DNA of 64,000 nt from Oxytricha trifallax (taxonomy: Eukaryota; Ciliophora; Spirotrichea; Sporadotrichida; Oxytrichidae): assembly GCA_000711775.1 (NCBI GenBank), contig ARYC01025360.1:39547-103546 (forward strand), read 5' to 3'. The position numbers were made by a program, and so were the translations under genes. Shown here one piece after another: positions 1 to 12,200 of this stretch. Numbering within the stretch: the first letter of the stretch is position 1; each line of letters opens with the position of its first letter. Below the pieces are notes generated by a model. That model saw nothing but the letters and a program-made list of their open reading frames with translations. It had not been told where the DNA came from and did not search any database.

Positions 1-3000
1 TAAAAAACCCTAAAGAGTAAAAGCTTAATTTTAGAAACCATATATATAAATTAAAAACTAAAATAAACATCCTATTAATATTATTTTTGGAATAAATAAT
101 CTCTATATCTATTATATTCAAATAATTGAAATATACAAAAAATATGTTTACTTAACTAATATTTTTTCTAGTAAACCGTCAAGTATTTTGATACTCATTG
201 CAATAAGCTAAGTGTAGTTGGGTGATATTGAGAAATGGGAATAATTGGTATTTAACTAAAGTATTATTTGAAAATAATAGTTCCATATGAAGTTTTTTGA
301 ATACAACATCATCATAATAATTTATGCGCTATATGTTTAATAGTTATGATAATATTAATCAATTAAAATACATTTATATATTCAGCATGATTCCTAAACT
401 CAAACTCTCTATTATTTTTGTTTCCTTTTATGCTACTAATTTTTTCCAATAAAATTTCAGCTTTTCTATAATTCACTTTTATTTGATTATATTTTCGGTA
501 TTTTATATTTAATAGATTTTTAAATGAATTCAAAATTACCAAGAATTATTAATACACATTTGCTAAATTAAAATTTAATACGAATAATATTTGGAAAACA
601 AATTTTCTTTGCTGATTATCGAGTACATTATCATGCATTAATTATTGTACATATTAAAAATAATATTAAAATTGGAAAAATAATTGTTAAATTTAGTGAT
701 TGCCATTTCTAAACCTGTTTGAAATAGCTAATATTATCATTTTATAAAAATGATATTCTTTAAACTATATTATTTAATTGAGCTTTTTAGCTTTAGAATT
801 AATTTAGACTGGAAGTAAAGAAATCAATTGTTGAAGGAATAACTTATAGGAAAACTTAAATTAGCATAATACTTTAAAGTATAAAAAATAAGAGGACAAC
901 ATACTGTTAGAATAATTGCATATTCTCTTGGGTTTACAAGGATTAACTTAATGAAGAATTAAAGTAATTTTAAGCATTTTTAATATAATTATTAGTAACT
1001 AGAAATAACAATGAAGGAATAATATAAACGTACACAAACTATCGAGTTAGTACTTTATATTTATAATTAAAATTTTTATGCATGTTTTACATTTGAAAAT
1101 ATAATATCATCGATAATAAATGTTTAAAAATTAAAAGATATATATTTTTCTAGAAATTAACGTAATATAATTAGAATGCTTTAATTTAATCTGAATTCAA
1201 TAAAAGTGTCTATAAATAAAATTTCCACTCTCAATGATAAGTGACTTCTTTTAAGTTTATTCAAAATAAAATCAATAGTATTCCAAATTATAAGATCTTT
1301 AAGTTTTAATTTTAGTAAATCTACCAAATTTTCTTGAGAATTTTAATATTTATCACAAAATTTACTACAGAGAAAGCGGATATGCGATGGGCAAAAATTA
1401 AAAAAAATTATCAAAACTTATATATATATATATATATATATCTACTTTCGAAGAATACTTATAATATCTAACTGCTTCGCAAAAAAACAATTGAATCAGA
1501 AAGCTAATAATAAAAATAAAATAAAAATGTAAAAATAAAATTGCATATACAAACACACTAATACTGCTTTAATATATATATGCATTTTTTCTAAATTTTG
1601 ATCAATAAAAAATTAATTAATACGATAATATATTATTAAAGCCAGTTTTTTTTTATTTTAATATAATTGAATTTCCCAATCTTTTGTATTTATATCAATA
1701 AAAATAAGATATTTAAACTTTAGAATTTTAAAATCTAGTGAAAAAGATTAATTTTAAATTTACATATGTTATAGATTTAATCCCAATTGTTTCATGCTTT
1801 TATTTTGTAAAATCTTAATAAAATAAGAACCATGTTTTTATTTCCATGAATTCAAGCCTAAAACCAACCCAGCCAGGTTTTCTGTAATTCATCTGCAATA
1901 AAGTATTTAGTTAGGTAAAACTTTTCAAACATTTCCTAAATCCTATTTTGGAATCTTCTTAGATTAATAAGGACATTCTTTATTTCTAAAATTTGAATCT
2001 TGCTTCAAAATATGCCTTTCTTCATTTCATGCCCATAAAAAACTCTTTTAAGCAATATAAAAAAATAAAATATAAAACATTTAATAAATTTTCTCGATTA
2101 CTTTATATTAACCAATCATTTTTTAAAAAAATCTTATTTTTATACAAGTTTCAAGCAACTTTTGCTTTGAATTGCTTAAATATAAAAAAAATACAAAACC
2201 ACTATTCTCTACCTTTTTAAAGGCCAAAAATAATATTTCTCAATCTTTCATTGTGTTTTATTCTAAGTTGTAGACATTATTTTTGAGGAGGTTGTCTCAA
2301 AATTCCAGTAACCCTCATATTTAGTTTTTTCATGAGTTTCTATCCTAAATGTATCTCTTGTTTTCTAACCAACCCAATTGACAGATTATTCTAATATAAT
2401 AAATTTTATTTTAATTATATACTTTTTGGTAATTTACTTTATTAGTGAGTGAACAGCCCCAGCTTCACTCTATATTGTTTCTTTTTAGTTTAAAATTATA
2501 AATCATCGATTACTTTTAAAATAAAAAGCTGACCAGTTTAAATGTTTGTAGCTCAATTCATGAGTTTAAGCAATTCTTACTTATCCTTTAAATTATCTTT
2601 AAAAGCAAATATATCTGTATAATCATATAACACTTTTGCATTGATGGAGACTAAGACTGCTATTTTAGTATATATTTTTGATGAACTGCTAAAAAATAGT
2701 TTCACAGATTTGATGATCTCAGATTATTTCTTGTAATATTTGGCGACATCATAATAATATGCGCTTGGATTTTTTTCATTTGTATTTTTCCTTACATGAT
2801 TTATATTAATTACACTTAAACTTACAAACTAACTAACTAACTATAGGAAGGGATCAATTGAAAGATTTTAATTTATCTTTGTTTGTTGTGTCTTAAAGCA
2901 TAGAAAATTTTAAACCTTAACAATGAATGTCATAAGTAATCATGAAGAATATTTGTAAAAATAAACAAAAAAGAAAATTAATATAGAATAAACAATCTTA

Positions 3001-4985
3001 AATTCTAGATAAGTGTATGTACTGATTGATTGTAAAATTTAACTTTCTAAAATTTATTGTGATTATTTAAAAGTAAATAATTATAAATTGATCATGAAAC
3101 TATAAGAAGTTTATTATTTAAGATTTATGATTAATTTTTTGTATATGTTAATTTGTTTAATAAGATTGAAAATTAAATTTATTGTATGTTTTACTTAATC
3201 AGAGTTTAAACAATTCAAATAACATTTATTAGTCCATATGAGAGTCATTTGATGAGATTGAACTCATTAAATAAAAATAAATCCTCTCAAGAGAAAGAAT
3301 CTGCAGATTAATATTGAAATAAAACCCTATTAGTATTATTATAGATAAAATAGTTGATAACAGAAATATATAAATAATGATGAATTTAAATCAGTGTTGA
3401 TATTGATTTAAACCGTAAAAAAATTCTCAAAGTGATTATACATACATAATAAGTAAATAATTTTAATTATTTGAATTAATCAAAAACTTTAAAATCCTTT
3501 AAATTATAACATTTAGTTTTCCTGCATAACACAATTTTCATTGTTGATTCTTTTAAGTTTAAGTTTGTCTCTAATTTTATTCTCAATTGCGTCTTCTACT
3601 CTATATTTGTGACAGAAATACTTTTTATTCAATAGGATTTCTTTTAGTTAAATTCTTTTAAACTAAAAACTATTACTCTCAAATCTATAAGAAAATTGGA
3701 GTATCAAAATCTCTCTCTAAAAATTATTGAAATTCTCAAAATGATATATTTAAAGTCAAAATATAATAGTAAAATTACAATATTAATACATTGTTGAGAT
3801 TGGAAAAGTAATAATTTTAATTAATTAAGGAAGAGTTCGAATCTCTTATGGGTAAGTCTTTTTTTAGAATAAGTTTGAAATAAAACAATATGATTAATCA
3901 ATAATGTTTAATTATAAATTTAACAATTTCCATAATACTATTAATTTTATGCTTTTATCTTTTATTATTGCAAAAACTTTTCGAAAAAAGCAAGAGTGCA
4001 ATAATAAGAAGTAAGAATTTTTAGACAAAGGTTGTACTACCATACTTTTACAAAATAAGCATACTTATGTGATGCATGGCATTATTTAATATTAGAATTA
4101 CTTTTACTCTTCAATTAGAGATTGAATCCCTTTGAGATACTAATAAAGTATAGAAGGAAATTTATAAAGAGTTATACTATATTTTTTCAGTCATTTATAC
4201 TAAAAACTGATCAGCATCACTGAAGCAACATATTTTATGTTGATGTTTAAAAATCTGTCTATTTGCATTATTGATTCTTACTTTTAAGACTCCAGGATTT
4301 TCTTATGTATGATTGATTTTGCATGCTGCTTTAATATATTTAATTTTTTTTGCTTATTTAGTCAATGTAATGCATTGCTTCAAGTTGCCTCTATTATCTG
4401 CATTCTGGAATTATTTAAATTCAAATATCAATTTGATAAACTATCATAAATTTTGTTCCAAATTTAATTTTTAATTTATCTAAAAATATAGAAAAAAATT
4501 AGACTTAATAACATTTAATTTAATTTAAACCATTAAACATGATTAATTACCTTCTATATTTTTAAGAAATAAGTGAGTTCATCTTATTCTGGTGTAATAC
4601 CTAAATAAACTGTGATTATTTCCATTTTAAATCTTTTCTTCCATTAAGTTTTTGAGTTCCTCTATTAAAGAATAGTTCTTTTATTAGGCTGTACTTCTTG
4701 ATTCCTCTATTTTCCTTTAACTTATATGTTTTCTAAATAACAATTTGAGTAATTGCTAACTAATTTAAAAGATCTGTTTATTGCTTCTTTTGAGAGTATC
4801 ATTATTGATTATATATATTTCAAAATTCAAAGATGTTTAAATTAATAAATTAACAGAACAAATAATTATAACAAAAAATTAAAAATTAAATGGGTTTATA
4901 AGATTTAAAACTCTAAATGAAAAAAATTTTAATCTAAGCCACTAAAGCAAAATATTAAAAATAAGTGACTATTCTTTTAAAATAA
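1..4985. other. AT-rich stretch without a recognisable gene
   Basis: Both strands were read with TAA/TAG as Gln. No segment shows the richer G/C content, charged or mixed residue composition, or motifs seen in the gene remnants elsewhere in the window. Short open frames exist (for example near 1993-2220) but are low-complexity Lys/Asn/Ile/Phe text expected by chance. There is no telomeric repeat at the left edge. Confidence 0.6.
1419..1442. repeat. (TA)n microsatellite
   Basis: An uninterrupted run of about 11-12 TA units in AT-rich non-coding DNA. No other role is visible. Confidence 0.9.
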
Positions 4986-5289
4986 ATGTAATGTTATCTG
5001 AGTATTGTAAACGACGACGATGATGATGACGATGATGATGATGAAGAGAGAAAAAAATGGAAAAAAGTGAAATTATAGGCTCATCTTGTCATTGTCAATA
5101 CTACGTGCCTGGCCTAACTCAACGCTAAAGGCGCTCCAATAGTACCAAAAAAAATAGTAATTACTGATGCCTCTCTTCTCCAAGTCCTGATGCTTATAGA
5201 AAAAAGGGTAATATATATCTAATTTAAAAATTCCATATTTAAAATTAAAATTTAATACCCTTATATTTAATACTCAGATAACATTACAT
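4986..5289. repeat. Inverted-repeat element around a GAT/GAC repeat
   Basis: A perfect 21 bp inverted repeat bounds the segment: ATGTAATGTTATCTGAGTAT at 4986 (plus one T) and its reverse complement at 5269-5289. Between the arms lie a (GAN)n microsatellite (5011-5044) and a short GC-richer patch (about 5100-5140) that stands out from the AT-rich surroundings. The layout suggests a small non-autonomous element. No target-site duplication is clear, and no coding sense is seen inside. Confidence 0.5.
5011..5044. repeat. (GAC)/(GAT) trinucleotide microsatellite
   Basis: Eleven or so units, GACGACGAT followed by GATGAT units. It could encode an Asp run in one frame, but no gene continues on either side, so it is treated as a simple repeat inside the 4986-5289 inverted-repeat element. 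Confidence 0.85.
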
Positions 5290-5844
5290 TATATTACCTT
5301 GAGTTGAGAATGTTTTTTATAATTAAGATATCCAATAATCTTGATTATTTTTTAATTTCTCATAAAATCGATTATTCTTTTAAAATACTTTCTTTAAATT
5401 GCTTAAACTACACTAGAGTTATGATTATTCTGCATATAAATATAGTTTAACATGACTTTATAATTTTGGAATTACGCTGCGCTAATTAAGATTTAAATCA
5501 TTACTTTCATAAAATAATACAAATTTATTGAGTAATCATTATAAATCAAATAAAAAATCGACCTAACTGCCTTCACTTAAAGTGAATTATTTTAAGAAAT
5601 ATGATGTTGATTGTTTATAGAATGTTTTGTTATTTATTAAAACATTATCGAATATAAAAACGCTTTATTACTCTTTGTATAAATTCGATTTATTGAATTT
5701 AATTTTATTAGTAATATTAATAAAATATAAAACAAATAGGTAAAATAGAGTAATTCAAATATAAGGATTAGTTTATTAAATACTAATTGCCATGTATTTT
5801 AAGTTATTGTAATTTAAATTTAATTTATGATTGTTGTGGGTGCT

Positions 5845-5901
5845 TGACGTCAGGGCGTCCCAGGTACCATCAGGACGTCCCAGGGTCGTCAAGACGTCCC
5901 A
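5845..5901 (+). repeat. Left tandem array of 19-20 bp GACGTC units
   Basis: Three consecutive variants of AGG(A/G)CGTCCCAG followed by a 6-8 bp variable spacer ending in GTC or ATC. They face the right-hand array at 7162-7257 in opposite orientation and form the terminal inverted repeat of the 5838-7261 element. Confidence 0.8.
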
Positions 5902-7161
5902 ACATATAAAAACATAGAATAATAAAATTCCAAAATCCAACCACATGATAAAATTAATAAGTGTTCTATTGATGATAGGGTATTGTTAGAGACTAGATTC
6001 CCTTTTGTTAGGAAGTATCATTTTTACACTATTTAATTAAATATGAAAATTTGTTATGATCTATTTCTATAATCAAATTAAAATTATCTCATGATTATGT
6101 ATATGGTAAAACACTTTTTTTAATAACAGATAATTTTGATTGAAATTTATTATTTTATTCATTTTTCTTGTATGTTTTCACTTTTAATGATTATTTTTAT
6201 GGAAATTAATGATTGAATCATTTAAAAATTTTTGATATTATGCACAAATTTTTTGAAATTTTCAACGTAAATAATTTTCAAATTCAATTCAATACTTTAA
6301 TTTCTTTTATATTGGGTTCTTAATTAAAATATGTTTAACAAAAGACAAAAAAGTGAATTAAGTAAAATTTAAATAAAAGTATTCTTGAAATGAGTGATTT
6401 TAAGGTGATTAATAGCTTCAATCTTATAATCTCTTTGAACTAAAAGAGTATTATAAATTGATTTAAATCGCCAAAATAAGTATTAAAATTTCTATAAATT
6501 CTTGTACCTCTTATAAAAATCTTATAGGAGGTAAACTCTCTAACGAAATGGAGAAAGTTTTAACAAAAGAGTAACAAATTTCAGAGCTTTATTTCCTTAT
6601 TTTACCAATTTAATTCCATTAAATTAGCACTATATATGTTTAATTTAATAAGTACTAGTACTAAAACCTTTTAAGCTTAATTGGTACATCACTTTAATAG
6701 TACCAAAACTTAATTAGATCCAGGTTATATTATATTGAAGTTTTAATGGAATAGTTTTAATTTAATTCAAAGCCTAGTTGGTATCATTTACCAAAATACT
6801 AAAACTATATTATTACAAAAGAATTTCAAAAAATGAAAAAATGGAGTCTCAAAGAATTATAAGAAGGAGTTTTATTAAAATTTAAATAATTTATTAATAT
6901 AACTAAGCCAAAATAATGACATTTCATTTAAATTATTTTACATGATAAATATCTCCATAACAGTTATCCACATATAGTGATGATATAATATAAAAGAATA
7001 AATTCTCCGTCCTGATAATAATAAATAAAATTTAATTTAACACCAAGATGAAATTTATCAAAATGAGTCCCCTATCCCCATTACTACTCTAATCAATATA
7101 ACACATATAAACAATTATGGGGTGTTGGGGTATTGATTATTTTATTAATATTCATAAGTTT

Positions 7162-7257
7162 GGACGTCTAGACGTCTCCTGGGACGCCCTGACGTCATCT
7201 GGGACGTCCTGACGATCCTGGGACGCCCTGATGGAGCTGGGACGTCCTGACGTCAAC
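7162..7257 (-). repeat. Right tandem array of 19-20 bp GACGTC units
   Basis: About five units matching the left array when read on the minus strand. The right array is longer than the left, so unit number varies between the two ends of one element, as expected for a slippage-prone terminal array. Confidence 0.8.
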
Positions 7258-8069
7258 ACCCGTTGTTTTAATTAATTAAAAATATATAATTCAAAATATT
7301 AAAAAAGAATGGAAAAGGTGGAGCTCTATGAGTAAAATAATTTATTTTATAAAGCTTATTTTTAGGAACACTAGTAAGCACAGCCAGTCATCATGAATAA
7401 CGATTACTTTGTGATGCCCATAATTTTAGATCACAGACTAAATGCTGTTCATAAAAGTAACTTTAAATTTTGTTTTTTGTTTTTTTATTGAAATTTATGT
7501 AAATATTTAGGGGTTTAAAACCACTATCAAGGATTTTCTTTGCATTATCTAGCAGCTATCCCAGTTATTAGTTCAAGTATTTTGGGCAACTGGATTCTTA
7601 TTTACTTTCCAGAAATAGTCGTCAAGTTACAGACTTGAATAAATATGATGATTCAATGACAGGTCCATAAAATGTAAGTAAATATGAGGGAATTGTAGAG
7701 CTTAAAATGCATTATTATCATTCATATTTTTCGCCAATAACATTTTAACATAAATTACTTCTATTAATTCTTGAATCGATGAAATTGGTTAATGAGGTGA
7801 AGGTTTTTCCAGATAAACTAGAAACTGGCTATGGTGATGGAGTCTTTGAAATTTTGCTGAAATGGTGCGGTGTTTTGCTATTCAGGTCATATTCAAGAAA
7901 TTAACTCACAATTAAAAATGAAGCAGATGGTTTCGATAATGTTATGAGTGGAATGATATGGAAAGAGTGGCTCACAAGCTTTAAACCGGTATTCTCATAA
8001 CTACAGAATGGTATGAAGAAGTGATTTGGATCAAACCAAGAAGTACACAGACTCAGCCAAGTAACAATT

Positions 8070-8438
8070 ATGATATATTTTTTGGAAAATAGAGAATTAT
8101 AACAATTTGATTAACTATATTAAAAATAATAAAAATGTCTGATCAGAATGTGCAGTGCCACTCACTAATAATGTAAGTTACAAAAAACATATCTGAAATT
8201 ATTTTTTTTTATAGGTTGTACCTGGTAAGAGTTGCGGTGGTGCTTGACGAAGACTTCACAAGAGGCTGCAGTGACAAGGCAAAGGAAGCATAATACTAAT
8301 CTGAATACGACGAGGTTCAATGCATTGGAAGAGATGAAAGTGATTTTTAAGATTTTTATTTTCTATTGCTATTATTACTAATCATGTTATTGTTAATCAT
8401 ATTGTTATAATTCTCTATTTTCCAAAAAAATATATCAT
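8070..8438. mobile_element. Inverted-repeat (MITE-like) insertion inside the IFT57-like pseudogene
   Basis: Near-perfect terminal inverted repeats of about 45 bp: ATGATATATTTTTTGGAAAA at 8070 and its complement ending at 8438. The internal 230 bp includes a GC-richer patch (8220-8345) and an intron-like GT...TATAG segment (8173-8214). One frame of the patch is open and mixed in composition (contains DEDFTRGCSDKAKEA) but matches nothing I recognise. It falls in the middle of the IFT57-like coil region, which has no counterpart to this text, so it is read as an insertion. No clean target duplication was seen. Confidence 0.6.
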
Positions 8439-8667
8439 GAATATCAGATGTAAGAACGAAGCTTGTTAAAGTTTCTGATTAAGTAAGTAAGGAACATATG
8501 ATAATTGGGAAAGAGGGCATATTTTTAAAAAGCTTCTAAGAGATGATTGGAGAAAGCAGAACTCGCTGTAAACTTAAATGACATTCAAAATGCCTTCGCT
8601 ACTGTAAGTAAGAATGTTGGAGTAATTTATAATGAACTCAGTAAAATTAACGAAAAACTATATAATA

Positions 8668-9063
8668 TTGTAGAAATAAATTTGAATTTCGAAAATTAAT
8701 TATATTTAAATTGAAAATCGTGGCAGTTAAAGTTGGCCAATTTAAACGATCTAGGGCTCATTCGATAGAGAATTCAAAATTAGCTGGACTTTACTATTGG
8801 CGGTACTATTTTATCGCATCCCTGGAGCGAGATAACTTCACTTTAATGTGAGGGTATAATTTAATGAATTTAGAGGAGTTTAATTAAAGTGAAGTTATCT
8901 CGCTCCAGGGATGCGATAAATATAGTACCGCCAATAGTAAAGTCCAGCTAATTTTGAATTCTCTATCGAATGAGCCCAAGATCGTTTAAATTGGCCAACT
9001 TTAACTGCCACGATTTTCAATTTAAATATAATTAATTTTCGAAATTCAAATTTATTTCTACAA
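8668..9063. mobile_element. TA-flanked hairpin element, copy 1 (396 bp)
   Basis: Ends TTGTAGAAATA and, inverted, TATTTCTACAA, with TA on both sides (8666-8667, 9064-9065). Two arms of about 180 bp are almost perfectly complementary around a loop of about 35 bp containing GTGAGGGTATAATTTAATGA. The arms contain shared blocks such as AAATCGTGGCAG and TTATCGCATCC. Removing the element with one TA joins codons of the IFT57-like coil in frame (...KLY-NI-EKKIND...), whereas its 398 bp footprint shifts the frame when present. Size, TA duplication and lack of coding capacity fit a Tc1/mariner-type MITE, or a TA-bounded internal eliminated sequence. Confidence 0.85.
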
Positions 9064-9298
9064 TATTGAAAAAAAGATTAATGATCCAGGCAAATCATTC
9101 TGTAAAAACGCTCTTTTTAAAAAGATAAAGAAGACTATTGACACTGTAAATAAAATAAAATTTCTTCAAATAAGAATAGGTGTTGACTAAAGGCTCTGTT
9201 GTTATTAAAACTCAATTTAAAAACATAGAAATAAGGATACACAAGAAAGTATATCAATAAATGGTTCTAGTAAAAACGATTACGATCTCAAAACTTGA

Positions 9299-12200
9299 AT
9301 AAAAAACTAATAAAATATATAGAGAAGCATTTTCTAATATATATAAAAATAATGTTATTTTGTTTTAAGTAAAAATAAATAAGAAATAAATGTATGGCAG
9401 TTAGTATTTAATAAACTAGTCCTTGCACTTGAATTACTCTATTTTTCCTATTTGTTTTATATTTTATAATATTAGACCCCTTACAATTTTACTTATCTTA
9501 AAAAATAAATTTCATATTGCTTTGTACTTTATTAAAACTTCAGAATCTAATTGATCCTGGTTGAAATGGAATCATATTTATTTATGAATTTCAGATTTAA
9601 ACTGATTAAGCTAATTAAGTAACCATTTTTAAACTAGATTACTAATATTTTTTTTTTTAATTTATTTAATCAATTTGTTTAAGAAATCTTTGTTAAGTTC
9701 TCTTAGTAGTTTAACCTAGCATTCTCTTTGGTCTAGAAAATACTGATGATCATGAAATTATTGTTTAAATTCTTTAATTTTTCTTGTTCTAGCACAGAAT
9801 GAGTTAGTAGAACTATTTTTCTTGAAATTTAGAGTTTCTTGGACATGTACTATTAAAATTGAAGTCTGACATATTATTTCTTCTATGAAGAATTTTTATT
9901 AGCAAATTCATAATTCTATGAGGTATCTAATTCATCTAGATTGAAATACGAATTATTTATTTCACGAAAAAATTTCTATGTCCTAAGGCCTTCTTTTTGT
10001 TTAAATTTTACTCTATTTTTCTATCCACAGTTTTAAAATTTTAAACCAAAGTGATTTCTCTTTCGAGGAATATAATATAATAAAAAACTACAAACATATT
10101 TAATTATAGTCAATAACTAATTAAAATTAACTTAATCTACTATATTATAGGCTTTCTTTTAAACTTAAATGCTTTCTAACTAGTTGTAAAAAATTACTAA
10201 TTAAAATAATCATCAGGCAAAAAATATGTGCATCGTCTATTTGAAGATTTGAAAAAAGAAATAATTATACGAATTTTTAACTAAGGAAGAGGGGCTTATC
10301 TACCCAAGATAGCTGTTCTAATATTTAATTTTTAATAGTATTTAAGGGGGAAAAAGGAAAGACTAGAATTATTAATGTAAAATAGTATCTAATCATTCTG
10401 TTACATATCAGTTAAATTATTTTATGATGCACTTTAAGCAAATTATATTAATTTTCGGATGCATCACCAACTTTTTAAAACTTGGTGATGCACCCATTAA
10501 ATATATAAATAATAAAATTAAAAGTATATACTTAAAATGTCATCTTGGCATATTATATATTTTGACTTCATTTTTTTCATGCACATATTATGCTAATATT
10601 GCGCCTATATAGTTTAATTATATAGAGTTTAACATCTTGAGTAATAATCAGTCCTATAAAAAATATTACTTTTAAACTTAAGTGTAATTCTATATAGAAT
10701 TAACTCTAATCAATTTGTAATAGAACTTAATTCTATTAAGAGCTTATAAAATATAATTTGTGGATAAGACACTATCATTAAGTTAAATCCATGAATCAAA
10801 CTTATTCCTAATAAAAAACTAAAATATCTACATAGAATTAGTATAACTTTAAATATAATATTTTGATTCCTTATTCTATTAAAATATTAAGTGCTATAAT
10901 TAAACAGGATGATACTCAAACACTATTAATTTATGTAAAATTTATCTATATTTTAATTTAATAAGTTAAATTTAATTACTGAACAATATGATATATGTTT
11001 TCTTGGGGTTTGTGTCCTTAATATAAAGATATTAATTTATTCTAATATATTTATTATTAAAGTTATATAAATTTAAAACGAATGAAAATTAAATTTAACA
11101 ATCTAAGCATCAAATCGCACAGATGTAAAAACTAAGGATTTTAACAAAAATTTAAATCAATGAATGATGTGATGTCTTTTTATTTGCGTTTCATAAAATA
11201 GAAGGAAGAACTGCTGATGATCTTCTTAAAAAGTTTAGAATGAGCCAATATTAATTAATTTTTTGCCAGACCAATGTGACTGACTTCTCCTTGACAAAAA
11301 GTGGATCAAAGTTGGTCTATCCTTGGATTCAGATCGAGTGAATGAAATATTACGGAGAGTAAAATATTAAAAATGATTTAGATTGGACTGCTTCAAAATA
11401 ATTTTATAGCATCTGACGCCTCAGTTTGCAAAAGCTCAAAGGAGCTCTACAACATTCAATTGCAATAAATTATTTGATTAATCTTTTTTACAAGTATATA
11501 AGGGAAAGCCTACACATTTATTGAAGTAAAACACCCAAAGAAATTAAGGCTTGTAAAATAAGAAGCCCTGACCAAAAAAATCGAAACACAAAATAATTAA
11601 TTAAAATAAAAGGGTGAGTTGCAAATGAATAAAATAAAATACTAAATTTACGATCTGCTCAACTATAATTAGCTTACAATTCATCTTTATGAAGTTATTG
11701 TTATTGACCTTAGGGGAGTCCTCTTAACAATATACCTAGTTATTAGGATTATAATTTAAGGTGTGAAATGAATAATTATAGCATTTAATTTTTAATTTTA
11801 AAACTAAAGCATATTTATTTAAGCAAAAATAAAATTTTTCATTCACTCATAAATTAATAAGTATAGGTGGACTAAGTTATTTTAAAAATGAGAACAATAA
11901 ACTTTGTGATTAATTTATTATTATTTTTCAATGTACTAGTATCTTTAAATTTACATTTATCACTTAAGTTAAATAATGTTTTATAAACTTTAATTTTGAA
12001 TTCGACAACATATTAGGCATTAATATATCAACTTTCATCAAAATTTTAGGGATTAAATTTTTAAACTTTGAATCCTGAGCAAACTTTTTCGACACTTTAA
12101 AAGCATTAAAAGTAATGATAGATCGAACTCTGAGTTATAACAATTGATTTCTTTATAGATTCTATTAAACTAAGAAAAATATAGAAAGGGCTAGGAATTA

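Larger units (their letters stand above)
5838..7261. mobile_element. Tlr-like non-autonomous element with 19-mer repeat ends
   Basis: The ends are inverted repeats, GGGTGCTTGACGTCAGG on the left and, read from the other strand, GGGTGTTGACGTCAGG on the right. A perfect 5 bp direct duplication, GTTGT, flanks it at 5833-5837 and 7262-7266. Each end is a tandem array of 19-20 bp units built on AGGACGTCCCAG (three units left, about five right), far GC-richer than anything nearby. The 1.25 kb interior is AT-rich and shows no transposase. Known background: Tlr elements of Tetrahymena micronuclear DNA have terminal inverted repeats containing 19-mer tandem repeats. The resemblance is structural; identity of the unit was not checked. 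A deletion derivative (MITE) of a Tlr/Maverick-type element is the likely reading. Confidence 0.7.
7393..9298 (+). pseudogene. IFT57-like intraflagellar transport protein pseudogene
   Basis: Read with TAA/TAG as Gln, successive segments follow IFT57/HIPPI in order. They are MNNDYFVMPIILDHRLNAVH at the N-terminus, GLKPLSRIFFALSS (7512 on) with a later YDDS, FPDKLETGYGDGV (about 7805, the family FPPxKLxxGYGE motif), a WKEW...L block near 7960, and a C-terminal coil with SKNVGVIYNELSKINEKL (about 8605), KKINDPGKS and IRIGVDQ. IFT57 is an IFT-B subunit needed to build cilia. Probable GT-AG introns are near 7457-7510 and 7674-7766, the second without an AG acceptor. Frames slip near 8010, and inverted-repeat elements sit at 8070-8438 and 8668-9063. 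The frame closes at a TGA at 9296. These breaks argue for a dead germline copy of a gene present elsewhere. The family call is from memory of conserved blocks, with no alignment run. Confidence 0.6.

Noticed and set aside
1..20. AAAAAACCCTAAAG at the window edge as a telomere
   Set aside because: Only a single CCCTAAA-like unit is present, with no tandem repetition.
1861..1880. AAACCAACCCAGCC resembling the Tetrahymena chromosome breakage sequence
   Set aside because: It matches only the first nine bases or so; the required CTCTTT end is absent. Other CAACC or GGTTGG sites (2370, 24541, 47190) fail in the same way.
1993..2220. Standard-code open frame of about 75 codons
   Set aside because: Starts at TTG, is low-complexity Lys/Asn/Phe text, has no motif and lies in featureless AT-rich DNA.
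3833..3856. T-arm-like AAGAGTTCGAATCTCTT, suggesting a tRNA gene
   Set aside because: No matching acceptor, D-arm or anticodon arm lies upstream; the sequence before it is pure AT text. A chance palindrome is more likely.
5838..7261. CRISPR-like array from the regularly spaced GACGTC repeats
   Set aside because: Units are 19-20 bp with 6-8 bp variable parts, occur in inverted arrays at both ends of one element with a target duplication, and the DNA is eukaryotic.
10424..10612. Open frame of about 62 codons spanning the hairpin at 10458
   Set aside because: Hydrophobic low-complexity text caused by AT richness; the hairpin explains the only structured part.
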